This document shows, piece by piece, positions 8,501-15,921 of a stretch of 47,839 nucleotides of DNA (its first letter is position 1; each line of letters begins with the position of its first letter). Below the pieces are notes generated by a model. The model worked only from the letters and a program-made list of their open reading frames with translations. It made no database searches and was not told where the DNA came from. The position numbers and the translations under genes are program-made. Origin of the DNA: Candidatus Zhuqueibacterota bacterium (GTDB lineage: Bacteria; Zhuqueibacterota; Zhuqueibacteria; Oceanimicrobiales; Oceanimicrobiaceae); assembly GCA_029262005.1 (NCBI GenBank), contig JAJDAG010000082.1:1-47839 (forward strand). The letters run 5' to 3'.

Positions 8501-10357
8501 AGTAGCTCTAATAAGATACTCCACCCCAAAGCTAGTCATTGCGTTGCCGGGGATAACACCCATATATCGGTTTGAACCTGTGGTTGTCATGACTTGCTTG
8601 CTAAAAAGAAGCGTGCCAACTTGACGATACCAAAGCTCTACACCTGTGATAGTATTGGTGTTATCCGTCGCGGTTGCATTAATAGTAATTGACTGACCAA
8701 TGCTTCCTTGTGCTATGGGTGTGTGGCTGATAACCGGGGGTTGATTTGGTAGAACTGCGATTTGATACGGAAGATTAGCTGGGTCAACAGTAGGGGCCGA
8801 TGAAGTGACCTGTCCATCTGTTGCGGTGATATAATAGTCGATGCCTGGCGTCTGTACCCCGGACGCGGGGATAAAAGCCTGATAAATATTGTTTCCGATA
8901 TTTGTCATCACCAGTGATGCATAGGTGTTATTGCCTGTGACACGATAATAGAGTCTGGCGTTTTGTACAAACGGTGCAGCAGCATCAGTAATTGCTGCTT
9001 CGATCTTTAAAGTGGTTCCAGCGAGCTGTGCGCTCCCGCTTAAATCAATAGTGGGCTGAGTTCTTACTATCAATGGCGCCGCGCCTGGCGTATAATAACC
9101 AATTACCTGTGTAGATTGACTGAATGCGCCGATTGAAATACGTACCTCGCGTTGAACGCCATTCAAGGCCGAATTACTCGTACGATAGCTTACCACATAA
9201 GTGTTGCCAATGAGCCCCTGCAATACATCAAGTATGTCGCGATACGGGCCTACCACATCAAAGAGAAAGCCGCCTGTTGCCTGGCGAATACTGCCTGTTG
9301 AGCAATAATGGGACAAAGAGCTGCCAAAACTGCAATCTACAGCAGTATGAACCGTGATGCTGTTCGCCTGACAAGTATTAACTGTTTGGCTAAGATTACC
9401 ACCGTCGCTATCTTCGTCTGTTATTAACAAAAAGTGCCTCTGACTACCAGGACGAAAACTATATAAAGTTGCGGCTTGAAATACCGCATCGATCCCCGGC
9501 TCAAAACCACCATCAAACGTCATCTGGTTCAACAGAGTCTTGAAAAAATTTATGTCCCCGGTTAAGATGGCATTGTTGGTCAATATGGGTTGACCACCGC
9601 CTGCAGTTTGGCCGAAGCGTACCAAACCCAGACGCACATCGATCTGCCTGGCAGCCAAGCTATCAACAAAGTCCCTGACGTTATCTTTGACTTGCTGCTG
9701 TTCATCTTGCATACTCCCACTATTATCAATAAGAAAGACAAAATCCAGAATTCGTACTCCGCCGCCGCTACCAGGAGGTGTAACATCAAAAAAGTCGGTT
9801 TGCAGCACGCCGTCCTCAAAGACAGTGAAGTTGTTCTTTTTTAAACCACCAACAGGTTGGCCTCCTGTATCGACGGAAACATGCGAAAAAATGAAAGGAA
9901 AATTATTACTATCAAGTGAGTTAAGAATGGCTCCAAGCGTTGGTACACGACTTGACTTCCCTCGCTGGGAGAATGCTTGTAAGTGCTCCGCAGACGTGGT
10001 TCTATCGCTGTAAAACATTTCCGTACTCGACCGAGCCACTACTTCCCAGCTTTCATCTACGGCTTCAACGTAAATTGAATAATCTCTGCCTGGTTGAATA
10101 CCTTCCAAAATAGTCGTTGTTACATTGTCTCTTTTTATGGACAGCTTGACCCCTGTTGATAAATCCGTATAATGCAAATGGAACTCTGTAAATTTCTTAT
10201 CAGGGTACCAGCTCACCTCAAGGCTATTTTGGGCATCACCGAAGTACTGAACGCTGATATCAAATATTTGTAATTCAGTGGTTGCTTTTTGGGCAACTAC
10301 GATTTGGGTTGCTAACAAAACGAAAGCAGTCAACAGGTAACTATTGATCCTTAACAT
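5564..10357 (-). CDS. Giant secreted VWA / FG-GAP / UnbV / cohesin / dockerin protein with type IX secretion tail
   Basis: A 1597-residue exported protein of unknown role. After a signal peptide (1-22) come a fibronectin-III-like segment (about 30-115) and a von Willebrand A domain with the MIDAS motif DNSGS (about 200-390). Then follow two Ig-like segments and seven FG-GAP/VCBS-like repeats containing W-x-D-Y-x-x-D-G-x-x-D-L, next to an ASPIC/UnbV-like segment (STQVRHISGQSGGG). Behind these is a cohesin-like domain, then a dockerin with two calcium loops (GDTNNDGLVNQVDVLPIG and ADANGNGRVDQADVLPIG), then a second cohesin-like domain. The last 90 residues are a FlgD-like/T9SS sorting domain with NYPNPFNP. 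AAGGAGG precedes the ATG. It stands alone, with no neighbour that explains its substrate; adhesion or surface assembly is inference. Confidence 0.85.
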   Translation of the reverse strand: MLRINSYLLTAFVLLATQIVVAQKATTELQIFDISVQYFGDAQNSLEVSWYPDKKFTEFHLHYTDLSTGVKLSIKRDNVTTTILEGIQPGRDYSIYVEAVDESWEVVARSSTEMFYSDRTTSAEHLQAFSQRGKSSRVPTLGAILNSLDSNNFPFIFSHVSVDTGGQPVGGLKKNNFTVFEDGVLQTDFFDVTPPGSGGGVRILDFVFLIDNSGSMQDEQQQVKDNVRDFVDSLAARQIDVRLGLVRFGQTAGGGQPILTNNAILTGDINFFKTLLNQMTFDGGFEPGIDAVFQAATLYSFRPGSQRHFLLITDEDSDGGNLSQTVNTCQANSITVHTAVDCSFGSSLSHYCSTGSIRQATGGFLFDVVGPYRDILDVLQGLIGNTYVVSYRTSNSALNGVQREVRISIGAFSQSTQVIGYYTPGAAPLIVRTQPTIDLSGSAQLAGTTLKIEAAITDAAAPFVQNARLYYRVTGNNTYASLVMTNIGNNIYQAFIPASGVQTPGIDYYITATDGQVTSSAPTVDPANLPYQIAVLPNQPPVISHTPIAQGSIGQSITINATATDNTNTITGVELWYRQVGTLLFSKQVMTTTGSNRYMGVIPGNAMTSFGVEYLIRATDDFGLTSIHGIHLIGAGGTSTIFTRILSGSIVNDSRSSAGCAWADIDNDADDDLFITDRVFTQRNYLYLNNGDGSFARVTSGRIVTDTDESFGCSWADYNNDGFVDMFVANKKRSNFLYQNNGNGTFTKISSNPVVTAVGDSRGASWGDYDADGYVDLFIANTDGENNSLFRNNGNGAFLKIQNSVLTTDGAVSTHVSWCDYDNDGSLDVFVTNWKENNALYHNNGNGTFTQTTTGAIVNDLGASFGGSWGDYDNDGYFDLFVTNDPDDNFLYRNNGNGTFAKVTSGAIVSDGKMSFGSSWGDYDNDGDLDLVVANKGQNNLLFENKGNSTFAKVVNERVVTDGGTSYGCTWNDYDKDGDLDLFVVNQKEADFLYENNGNNNNWVNIKCIGTSSNKSGIGAVVKLTTIISGNTSTQVRHISGQSGGGYAGQNSLSAHFGLGDATQIDQIEINWPSGIQQILNNISVNQFLTVVEKSVSADILPVVASQQTSGTEFWVDIAVNSVQNLFGLSFQLIYSNTQYIDVVLPTSNSVIPGPFIGNDVVFSSNVDEASTKVSIGVSRKAGQGGVSGSGVIARIKFVSKTTTPSGTQVLFSLSDVVANTPSGQSISLTPGDATTEITGILVWPGDTNNDGLVNQVDVLPIGLYWNLTGSARPNASSFWVGQAVAPWGTLAATYADANGNGRVDQADVLPIGLNWNQTHSNTVSLKKRSFMAKAMDTSAQLSTDYSSQIDKVSAESLNFIVTGEANPGEDFFIDVFANDVNNLFGLAFELTWSPNTFIELLSVEAGAVNLLGDDFLFLPSIDNANSTASLGISRKAGQGGVNGSGLVTRILAHMSSSAVAGQDSTQLMLQNIQANDPMGSVIPFETSQATIVTDIYGLTAGSELGTFLLHQNYPNPFNPGTEISYQIPQGTFVRLYVFDILGRRVRTLVDEVQQPGSHLVIWDTLDDQEQSVASGVYIYQLNAGNFSQVGKMLLLR
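7380..8420 (-). repeat. Seven imperfect coding repeats (FG-GAP units)
   Basis: Units of roughly 140-165 bp recur inside the giant secreted protein. Each codes for a segment like SWGDYDNDGxxDLFVxN followed by NNGNGTF; they are most easily seen on the plus strand as recurring 'cgtaatccccccaact'-like words. These are protein-domain repeats, not CRISPR or satellite DNA. They could support unequal recombination and copy-number change. Confidence 0.85.
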
Positions 10358-10904
10358 TGCATCCTCCTTATTGAGAAATTAGTTGACAAAGCAATATCTT
10401 TTCTGTAAAACCCCCGATTCTGTGTTAAGAACCGGTTTGAGTTGGAAACGGTTCACCTCTTGGGTGAACACTTCTGAGGCCATTATTTTACTTAACACCG
10501 AATCCGGAAAAATATGATTGCTATGCTAAACAACTGAAAAGCCAAAGGTTGCTGCATTTCGCCTATCCAGTTCGTACAAACGAACTTAGCACAGTCGAAA
10601 CACATATACTCGTAGACACTGGGAAAAAGGAGGTTAATCAGAAATGGGATTCTTTATCGGAGACATGAGTCAAATTTGGGAGCAGACTCACCGGGCATTG
10701 AATTCAATCAGAAGCTGCGTATTGCCCTCACGCAGAGAATCAGTATAGGCAAACCTCCTACTCGGTAACACAATAAGCAAATAATGTCGCAGAAATGCAA
10801 CTAAAAAATAAATTGTTCCAGCTCGCTAAATAATTCGCTGCTTAATTGTGGTTGAGGCCATCGTCAGAAGAATTGAGAGCCCAGCACATACGCAAAATCC
10901 CCCA
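10358..10904. other. 546-bp intergenic region with small dyad and possible small ORF
   Basis: Lies between the start of the giant secreted protein and the stop of the amidotransferase. It contains a 7-bp dyad GTTCACC-TCTTG-GGTGAAC (10451-10469), about 95 bp upstream of the secreted protein's ATG, which could be an operator. It also holds the small ORF at 10644-10748. No larger ORF, RNA gene or mobile element was recognised. Confidence 0.5.
10644..10748 (+). CDS. Possible 34-residue small protein
   Basis: A short plus-strand frame, beginning MGFFIGDMSQIWEQ and ending RRESV, follows a strong Shine-Dalgarno (AAGGAGG at 10627-10633, ten bases before the ATG). The RBS half AGGAGGTT (10628-10635) is exactly complementary to AACCTCCT (10752-10759) just after the stop, so the transcript could fold back over its own ribosome site. 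The peptide has no family I recognise, no membrane segment and no signal peptide. No clear promoter was seen. The evidence is the RBS and context only, and the frame may be chance. Confidence 0.25.
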   Translation: MGFFIGDMSQIWEQTHRALNSIRSCVLPSRRESV

Positions 10905-11762
10905 TCAACAAGAAATGGCTTTGGTCGCAACTCGCAAAGTTTCATCGACTGAGATAATATGGTTTACCGGCACTTCGTGCCAATCCTCTTGAAAATCTGT
11001 TAGTTTTTCGGAAACCACGAGTACCGCATGCTCAGACGGATCCGTTTTCACCATGTGGCAGACGCCATCCAAACACTCATAGCGACTGCCGGAGGAATGG
11101 TAAAGCGTGTTGGCTTCAACCTCAGGCGATGAAACATATCTACTTGCCACCAGAAATTTGCCATTTGTCAAAGCGATATTTAACAGTGACGGCTCATCCA
11201 CCCCCTGCTCGAAAGAAATTTCCTGTACCTCTGCGATGGTTGTTTCCAATGCGGAAACGACATCCTGGCAATCCGGCTCAATCGTCTGCCGCTGCAGGTT
11301 ATTCAGGAACAACGCAAAGAAATGTTCGGAATCTGTTTCCCCGGTAAGGCTGGCGTAAATCTCGTCGGAAAGACGGTGGCGCAGTGCACGTTTAATTCTG
11401 GCAAACCCACCGATTTCGCCGTTGTGCATAAACATGAGGTTACCATAATTGAACGGATGGCAATTAACCGCAGTGACGCCGCCGCTGCTCGCCGCACGAA
11501 CGTGAGCGAAGATACAATCAGAACGAATTTTCGGAGCAAGATGACGCAGGTTCCTGTTGTTCCAGGCCGGTCGGACCGAGACAAATACTGCAGGCAATGG
11601 ATCAATATCCTGCTGATACCAACCGATGCCAAAACCGTCTCCATTTAACGGTTCCTCTCTTTCCTGCGCCTTATAGCTTTGATGAATCAAAGAGTTTTTC
11701 GGCTTATACAGCAAATCGTCCATGACAATAGGCGAGCCAATATATGCGAGAAATCGACACAT
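10905..11762 (-). CDS. Class II glutamine amidotransferase (YafJ/EgtC-like)
   Basis: Ntn-type glutamine amidotransferase domain protein, 285 residues. It begins MCRFLAYIGSP, so removal of Met exposes the nucleophilic Cys2. Family motifs follow: NGDGFGIGWY (about residues 40-49), HVRAASSGG (about 87-95) and NCHPFNYGNLMFMHNGEIGGF (asparagine and glycine of the oxyanion hole). Such proteins hydrolyse gamma-glutamyl bonds; EgtC does so in ergothioneine synthesis, YafJ is uncharacterised. No egtB/egtD neighbour is present, so the substrate is open. AGGAGG lies seven bases upstream of the ATG and a promoter match at 11803-11831. It appears monocistronic. A glutamate-cysteine-ligase-like gene occurs 25 kb away, too far to claim a link. 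Confidence 0.85.
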   Translation of the reverse strand: MCRFLAYIGSPIVMDDLLYKPKNSLIHQSYKAQEREEPLNGDGFGIGWYQQDIDPLPAVFVSVRPAWNNRNLRHLAPKIRSDCIFAHVRAASSGGVTAVNCHPFNYGNLMFMHNGEIGGFARIKRALRHRLSDEIYASLTGETDSEHFFALFLNNLQRQTIEPDCQDVVSALETTIAEVQEISFEQGVDEPSLLNIALTNGKFLVASRYVSSPEVEANTLYHSSGSRYECLDGVCHMVKTDPSEHAVLVVSEKLTDFQEDWHEVPVNHIISVDETLRVATKAISC

Positions 11763-11802
11763 TTTTTCCTCCTGAAAATGAGTTATCTAAACATGAGCAA
11801 TA

Positions 11803-11831
11803 AAGATAAGCAGAACATAAACGGAAATCAA
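11803..11831 (-). promoter_or_regulatory. Sigma70-type promoter of the amidotransferase
   Basis: On the minus strand TTGATT (11826-11831), 17 bases, TATCTT (11803-11808); the -10 box lies about 40 bp upstream of the ATG at 11762. Consensus match only. Confidence 0.5.
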
Positions 11832-11882
11832 GAAACTTGAGGATCAAGAATAGAGAGATAGATGCCGGAGGTTAAAACACGA

Positions 11883-11919
11883 GCAGCGCGTGATGCTCGA
11901 AAAAGCACCCACGCGCTGC
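11883..11919 (-). terminator. Hairpin terminator of the Rieske/cytochrome b operon
   Basis: A perfect 10-bp stem GCAGCGCGTG/CACGCGCTGC encloses an inner TGCT/AGCA stem. It is followed on the minus strand by TCGTGTTTTAACC. It lies 25 bp beyond the tetrahaem cytochrome stop. Confidence 0.7.
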
Positions 11920-11943
11920 CTCTGCTCAAACAAGACAATCGAA

Positions 11944-12510
11944 CTACTTTTTGGGAATTGGATGGGCGATCTTCGCAAGCTGCTTTTTGTAATCAAAAGC
12001 CTTAAATGTCGGACTCTTTTTGTTGTGACATTTAGCGCAGGTTTCCTCACCCACCTTGACCAGCCCATACTTGGCGCCATCAATCTCACCAGCAGTGATG
12101 CCCTTCATGATTTTCTTCTTTTTGTACAGTGAACCGGGACCGTGGCAGGCTTCGCAACTAACGCCTTCTTCCAATTTGAGCTTGGGACCTTTTAGGCTAG
12201 CATCAACACCATAGGCGACAACATGACATTGAAGGCATTTGCCGGATGTGGCTGGATCGTCAACGCCATTTTCCTTGCCAATCTTTTTGGCATCATCCGT
12301 CTGTAAAGTAGCATACGCATTCGCATGCGGGCTCTTTTTCCAGATTTTGAACTGAGCACCACTCTTGGCACTCAAGTGGCAGGTTTTACAAGTCTTAACA
12401 CCACCATACTTCGCATCAACTTTGCCCTGAGGATGCGGCGCTGGTCGTGTCATTGCTGCTACAAAGCAAACCAGCGTGCTCAAGAGCAATAATGTATATA
12501 ATTTCTTCAT
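11944..12510 (-). CDS. Periplasmic tetrahaem cytochrome c (c554-like)
   Basis: A small exported electron carrier of 188 residues with four CxxCH haem sites: CKTCH, CLQCH, CEACH (followed by GPGS) and CAKCH. The CxxCHGPGS pattern and haem spacing recall the cytochrome c554 family. The N-terminus MKKLYTLLLLSTLVCFVAA is a signal peptide. The start is placed at 12510, where AAAGGAG lies eight bases upstream, rather than six codons earlier. It is last in the operon, 47 bp after the nonahaem gene and just before a hairpin terminator. It may take electrons from the Rieske/cyt b complex to periplasmic acceptors; that role is inferred from position. Confidence 0.88.
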   Translation of the reverse strand: MKKLYTLLLLSTLVCFVAAMTRPAPHPQGKVDAKYGGVKTCKTCHLSAKSGAQFKIWKKSPHANAYATLQTDDAKKIGKENGVDDPATSGKCLQCHVVAYGVDASLKGPKLKLEEGVSCEACHGPGSLYKKKKIMKGITAGEIDGAKYGLVKVGEETCAKCHNKKSPTFKAFDYKKQLAKIAHPIPKK

Positions 12511-12557
12511 CCTAATAACTCCTTTCATGAATATAACGGGTTAATGAAAAACTGACA

Positions 12558-13829
12558 CTATCTAAGCGGATGTTTTATATCTATCTCCTTAATCTTCAAG
12601 TAAAGGCCAACCGCCAAAATCAACAAGAAGACAAGCGATACGGCCAATCCCTTCCTGCGAAATTGCACTTCAGAAAGTGCGTTCGTTCCGGCAAGCAAAG
12701 CCGCATCAGCCAGCGTCACGCCTTCATTGGTGACATTAACTATATTATCAAGGTCCAGGCTATGAATCTGAGTACGGGCTTTTACCAGAGCATCATCGGC
12801 ATCATTGAGTTGATAAAGCGCATCGCTTACCTCCATACCCGCCCTCTCTGCCAATGCAACAAGACTGTCAGCGGTAGACATTTTGCTCTTTAGAAACTCA
12901 ATTTGATTGCGCATTGCTATGGCTGTGGCATAGCCCTTTGAATCCTCTTCATGGCATTCAATGCAAATACTGTTCTCGCCAACGCCAAGCATTTCATCGC
13001 TCGGATGCTGAATATCATGATAATCGTGACAGGTTTCGCACTCAGGGAAATCGTTCTCCTCATAAGCAACACGGTGCGGGCTTTTGAAAAATAATTCACT
13101 ATTGTTTAAGTGGCACTGCCCACAGATAAACGCAATTGACGGCGCTCCAGGCGGCGCGGCACCGTGATTGCCGTGACAGTCGTTGCACGCAGGCGCCCCC
13201 AAATCTCCTCTGTCAAGAAGCGCAACACCATGAACACTTTTGGTGTAAGATGTCAGTTGATTAATTGGAATATCATAATCTGCCATGTATTCAGCATCCG
13301 CGTGACAACGGCCGCAGGTTGATGGGACATTGGTCGGATAAATCAATGAAAGCGCATCATTTGAAGCACGAATACCGTGCACACCATGGCAGTCCACACA
13401 AGTCGCTACCTTCTCGTCACCGTTTATCAAACGCTTTCCGTGAATGCTTGTTTTGTATCGCTCCAACTGATTGGAAGCGACGCGCGGATTGAATTTGCGC
13501 ATGTAAGCCGTGTTGCTATGACACCGAGCACAGAAAGTCGGGATATCTTTGCGAGATGGCACGCCGATATATCCCTTATCCGGATCCATAGCCGCATCCA
13601 TGTCTCCATCTAATCCTGCCTTTGGATCGCCGCCGTGACAGTCGGCACATGAAAGTCCGTTCTGCGCGTGGACGTCGTTGCGCATTCCCTCCACAGGGAC
13701 TGCAAGCTCCTCTCCTTCTTCAAGGTGGCAGGAGACGCAGCTATTGACTTCACCGGTTTGCGCACTCAAAGCAGGCGCCATGGCCAACCAAAATGTCAAC
13801 ATCAAAAAAGCTGCTGTATTGCTTTGCAT
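12558..13829 (-). CDS. Membrane-anchored nonahaem cytochrome c of a Rieske/cytochrome b complex
   Basis: A 423-residue exported cytochrome with nine CxxCH sites between about residues 30 and 300: CVSCH, CADCH, CARCH, CVDCH, CGRCH, CNDCH, CGQCH, CETCH, CIECH. It has a signal peptide (1-23) and one C-terminal membrane helix (LAVSLVFLLILAVGLYL) followed by a short basic tail. Between haem 9 and the anchor is a haem-free helical stretch of about 90 residues. It starts 24 bp after cytochrome b and is followed by the tetrahaem cytochrome. The position and C-terminal anchor suggest it replaces cytochrome c1 as the c-type subunit of the complex. The repeated CxDCHGxHG pattern is of the cytochrome c3/NrfB type. 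Confidence 0.88.
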   Translation of the reverse strand: MQSNTAAFLMLTFWLAMAPALSAQTGEVNSCVSCHLEEGEELAVPVEGMRNDVHAQNGLSCADCHGGDPKAGLDGDMDAAMDPDKGYIGVPSRKDIPTFCARCHSNTAYMRKFNPRVASNQLERYKTSIHGKRLINGDEKVATCVDCHGVHGIRASNDALSLIYPTNVPSTCGRCHADAEYMADYDIPINQLTSYTKSVHGVALLDRGDLGAPACNDCHGNHGAAPPGAPSIAFICGQCHLNNSELFFKSPHRVAYEENDFPECETCHDYHDIQHPSDEMLGVGENSICIECHEEDSKGYATAIAMRNQIEFLKSKMSTADSLVALAERAGMEVSDALYQLNDADDALVKARTQIHSLDLDNIVNVTNEGVTLADAALLAGTNALSEVQFRRKGLAVSLVFLLILAVGLYLKIKEIDIKHPLR

Positions 13830-13853
13830 AAATGTATCCTCAAAAAGGTCGAG

Positions 13854-14987
13854 TTAAAAGGTCTGTGGCAGCAAGTACGCAACAAGCGTCATCGCAATCA
13901 TGTAGATCAGGACGACGATTCCAGCGATGGTAAAGAGTTTGCTCGATTTTCCTAAACGGGCATTTTTGTCCAGAAAAGGGACCGCAACCAGAAGCCCGCC
14001 GCCGACGCCAAATGCGAGGATACCCAGCAATTCTCCATCTATGAAAAGCACCTTCGCAGGAATATATTTAAGTGTCTGAAACATGAAAACAAAAAACCAC
14101 TCGGGCTTAATACCCGAGGGTGCAGGTGCAAACGGGTCTGCTTTGACACCCAATTCCCAAGGGAAAATAGCCGCTGCAGCAATAAGCACTGCAAGCGCCA
14201 CTATCCAGCCTAGCAAATCCCGCAAAAGAAAATTCGGGAAAAAGGGCATGGCTTTCAGTTTGGTGTCATTTCGCTCAAACTGAGGCGGTACACTCATTCC
14301 CTGCTTTTGTACAAATAAGAGATGGGCCATCAATAGTATAGTGCAAATCATTGGAAGCACTGCCACATGAAAGCCGAACAGGCGAGTCAATGTTGCACCG
14401 GTTACATCTTCACCACCACGTAAGAATTTCAAAAAAAAGTCACCAACGAAGGGCACAACAGCGACGATTTCAGTTCCCACTTTGGTAGCAAAATAGGCCA
14501 ACTCATTCCATGGCAGCAAGTAGCCCGAAAAACCAAAGCCGAGGGATAAAAATAATAGCAGCACGCCGCTAACCCATGTAAGCTCTCTGGGTCGGCGGTA
14601 TGCCTTCATAAAGAAAACACTAAACATGTGCACAAATGCCGCCCCAATCATTAGATTTGCAGACCAACTGTGCAACGAACGGATGAGCCAACCAAACTTG
14701 ACTTCAGTCATGATAAACTGCACACTCTCAAACGCTGCCTCGGCAGTTGGCCGGTAATACAGCAACAGCATAATGCCGGTAACAACCTGAATAATGAAAA
14801 AGAAGAGTGTGATTCCACCCAGGTAGTACCAAATACTATGACGGTGCTGGGGCACTTCCTTTTTTTTGATAAGATACCCAAGTGCGGAAAAGTCGTAGCG
14901 GTCTTTCAACCACAATTTCAGCTTGCTTTCGCCAGCCTCATTCACTCCAGCTTGGGCTCTTTGGGGTTCTTGTGTAACTTCAGCCAT
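13854..14987 (-). CDS. Cytochrome b (fused b6/subunit IV type)
   Basis: Quinol-oxidising membrane subunit of a bc/b6f-type complex, 377 residues with about eight membrane helices. Haem b ligands are His106/His120 (14 apart) and His207/His222 (15 apart); the wider second spacing is typical of b6-type proteins. The ef-loop quinol site reads PEWFF instead of the usual PEWY. The b6 part and the subunit-IV-like part are one polypeptide, as in mitochondrial-type cytochrome b. It lies 77 bp after the Rieske gene and 24 bp before the nonahaem cytochrome, forming a four-gene operon. No cytochrome c1 or f gene is present. Confidence 0.93.
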   Translation of the reverse strand: MAEVTQEPQRAQAGVNEAGESKLKLWLKDRYDFSALGYLIKKKEVPQHRHSIWYYLGGITLFFFIIQVVTGIMLLLYYRPTAEAAFESVQFIMTEVKFGWLIRSLHSWSANLMIGAAFVHMFSVFFMKAYRRPRELTWVSGVLLLFLSLGFGFSGYLLPWNELAYFATKVGTEIVAVVPFVGDFFLKFLRGGEDVTGATLTRLFGFHVAVLPMICTILLMAHLLFVQKQGMSVPPQFERNDTKLKAMPFFPNFLLRDLLGWIVALAVLIAAAAIFPWELGVKADPFAPAPSGIKPEWFFVFMFQTLKYIPAKVLFIDGELLGILAFGVGGGLLVAVPFLDKNARLGKSSKLFTIAGIVVLIYMIAMTLVAYLLPQTF

Positions 14988-15064
14988 ATTAATCCTTCCT
15001 CAACAAGTCCAGAAACCTCTCCGGTTCAACTTTATCCGGTTATGAAAACTGCATAACTGCCGTT

Positions 15065-15553
15065 TCAAACTCTACTCACAACAATATCATCCCCGCTGAT
15101 ATCAACATCGTAAACTTCAAGAGGTCGTGGCGGCGGACCGATTATGTTTTTTCCAGTCAAATCAAAATGGCCGTTGTGGCAGGCACACCAGACGTGTTTA
15201 AAATCCTCGCGGTATTGAACTGTGCACTCCAGATGCGTGCAAACAGCAGAAAACGCTTTATATTCGCCCTGCTCATTGTGTACCAGCATTCCTGGCTTTG
15301 AGCCAAACTTGAAAACTTTTCCAGAATTTCGTGGCAGTTCTCCCACTTTTGCTGCAACCACACTATTCTGCACTGCTTCCTGAATTTTAGGTGGAATCAT
15401 AAAATTGAAAAGTGGTACAACTATTGACCCTAAAGTGGTTAACAACCCACCACCTAAAATAAAATTCACAAAACGCCGACGCGGCATCGCGTCAACCGAT
15501 TGTGAAGTGTCTGATGTCTTTGTAGGTTCCGGCTTTTGTGCCTCAGAACTCAT
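15065..15553 (-). CDS. Rieske [2Fe-2S] iron-sulfur protein
   Basis: The high-potential iron-sulfur subunit of a quinol:cytochrome c oxidoreductase, 162 residues. Cluster ligands are Cys105 and His107 in CTHLEC and Cys123 and His126 in CACHNGHF; Cys110 and Cys125 can form the stabilising disulfide. The N-terminus has a twin-arginine-like MPRRRF before a membrane helix (about 29-52), consistent with a Tat-inserted anchor. It is first in the operon with cytochrome b and two multihaem cytochromes. AGAGGG lies before the ATG and a TATAAT box about 25 bp upstream, though no good -35 box accompanies it. Confidence 0.94.
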   Translation of the reverse strand: MSSEAQKPEPTKTSDTSQSVDAMPRRRFVNFILGGGLLTTLGSIVVPLFNFMIPPKIQEAVQNSVVAAKVGELPRNSGKVFKFGSKPGMLVHNEQGEYKAFSAVCTHLECTVQYREDFKHVWCACHNGHFDLTGKNIIGPPPRPLEVYDVDISGDDIVVSRV

Positions 15554-15766
15554 GGGTACCCTCTTGCTTTATTATAATTTCACTGAATGTATTATCCCGA
15601 TCACAGGGCACTTTACATTTTTCTCGCATGCTCACAGCACTGTTTTGTGCCACTAATAAAGCCAACTTGAAAGACTCTCAGTTTCTAACGTCACACTTAG
15701 GCTGTACAGACGTACGAGGCATATGAAAACATGACTGAAAAAAATGCCTTTTGATTTGATTCCTGA

Positions 15767-15786
15767 GTTAGATGACATCATCTAAC
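15767..15786. promoter_or_regulatory. 20-bp perfect palindromic operator candidate
   Basis: GTTAGATGA-CA-TCATCTAAC has 9-bp arms around a 2-bp centre. It lies about 215 bp upstream of the Rieske start, in non-coding DNA. The form suits a dimeric regulator; the regulator is unknown. Confidence 0.45.
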
Positions 15787-15868
15787 CGATCATTGCGAAC
15801 CCGTATTTAGCAATATTTGTTTGTTATAGTGCCGAGTTCACAATGACAGTCTGCCACAAAGAAGCTGA

Positions 15869-15906
15869 TTCAGGAAGAAAACAATGTGGCGTGTCCTCTT
15901 CCTGAA
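15869..15906 (-). terminator. Hairpin downstream of the alginate-export-like porin
   Basis: A perfect 10-bp stem TTCAGGAAGA/TCTTCCTGAA with an 18-nt loop lies 15 bp past the porin stop. The T tract on the minus strand is poor, so termination is likely but not certain. Confidence 0.5.
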
Positions 15907-15921
15907 CAGACAATAAGAATC

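Larger units (their letters stand above)
15554..15921. other. Intergenic region upstream of the Rieske operon
   Basis: 368 bp between the Rieske ATG and the porin stop. It contains an isolated TATAAT on the minus strand, a 20-bp palindrome (15767-15786) and a long hairpin (15869-15906). No ORF with coding character was recognised. Confidence 0.6.

Noticed and set aside
15636-15652. TGGCAC...GTGCT sigma54-like element upstream of the Rieske gene
   Set aside because: The two halves are separated by 11 instead of 10 bases between the GG and GC, which normally abolishes recognition.
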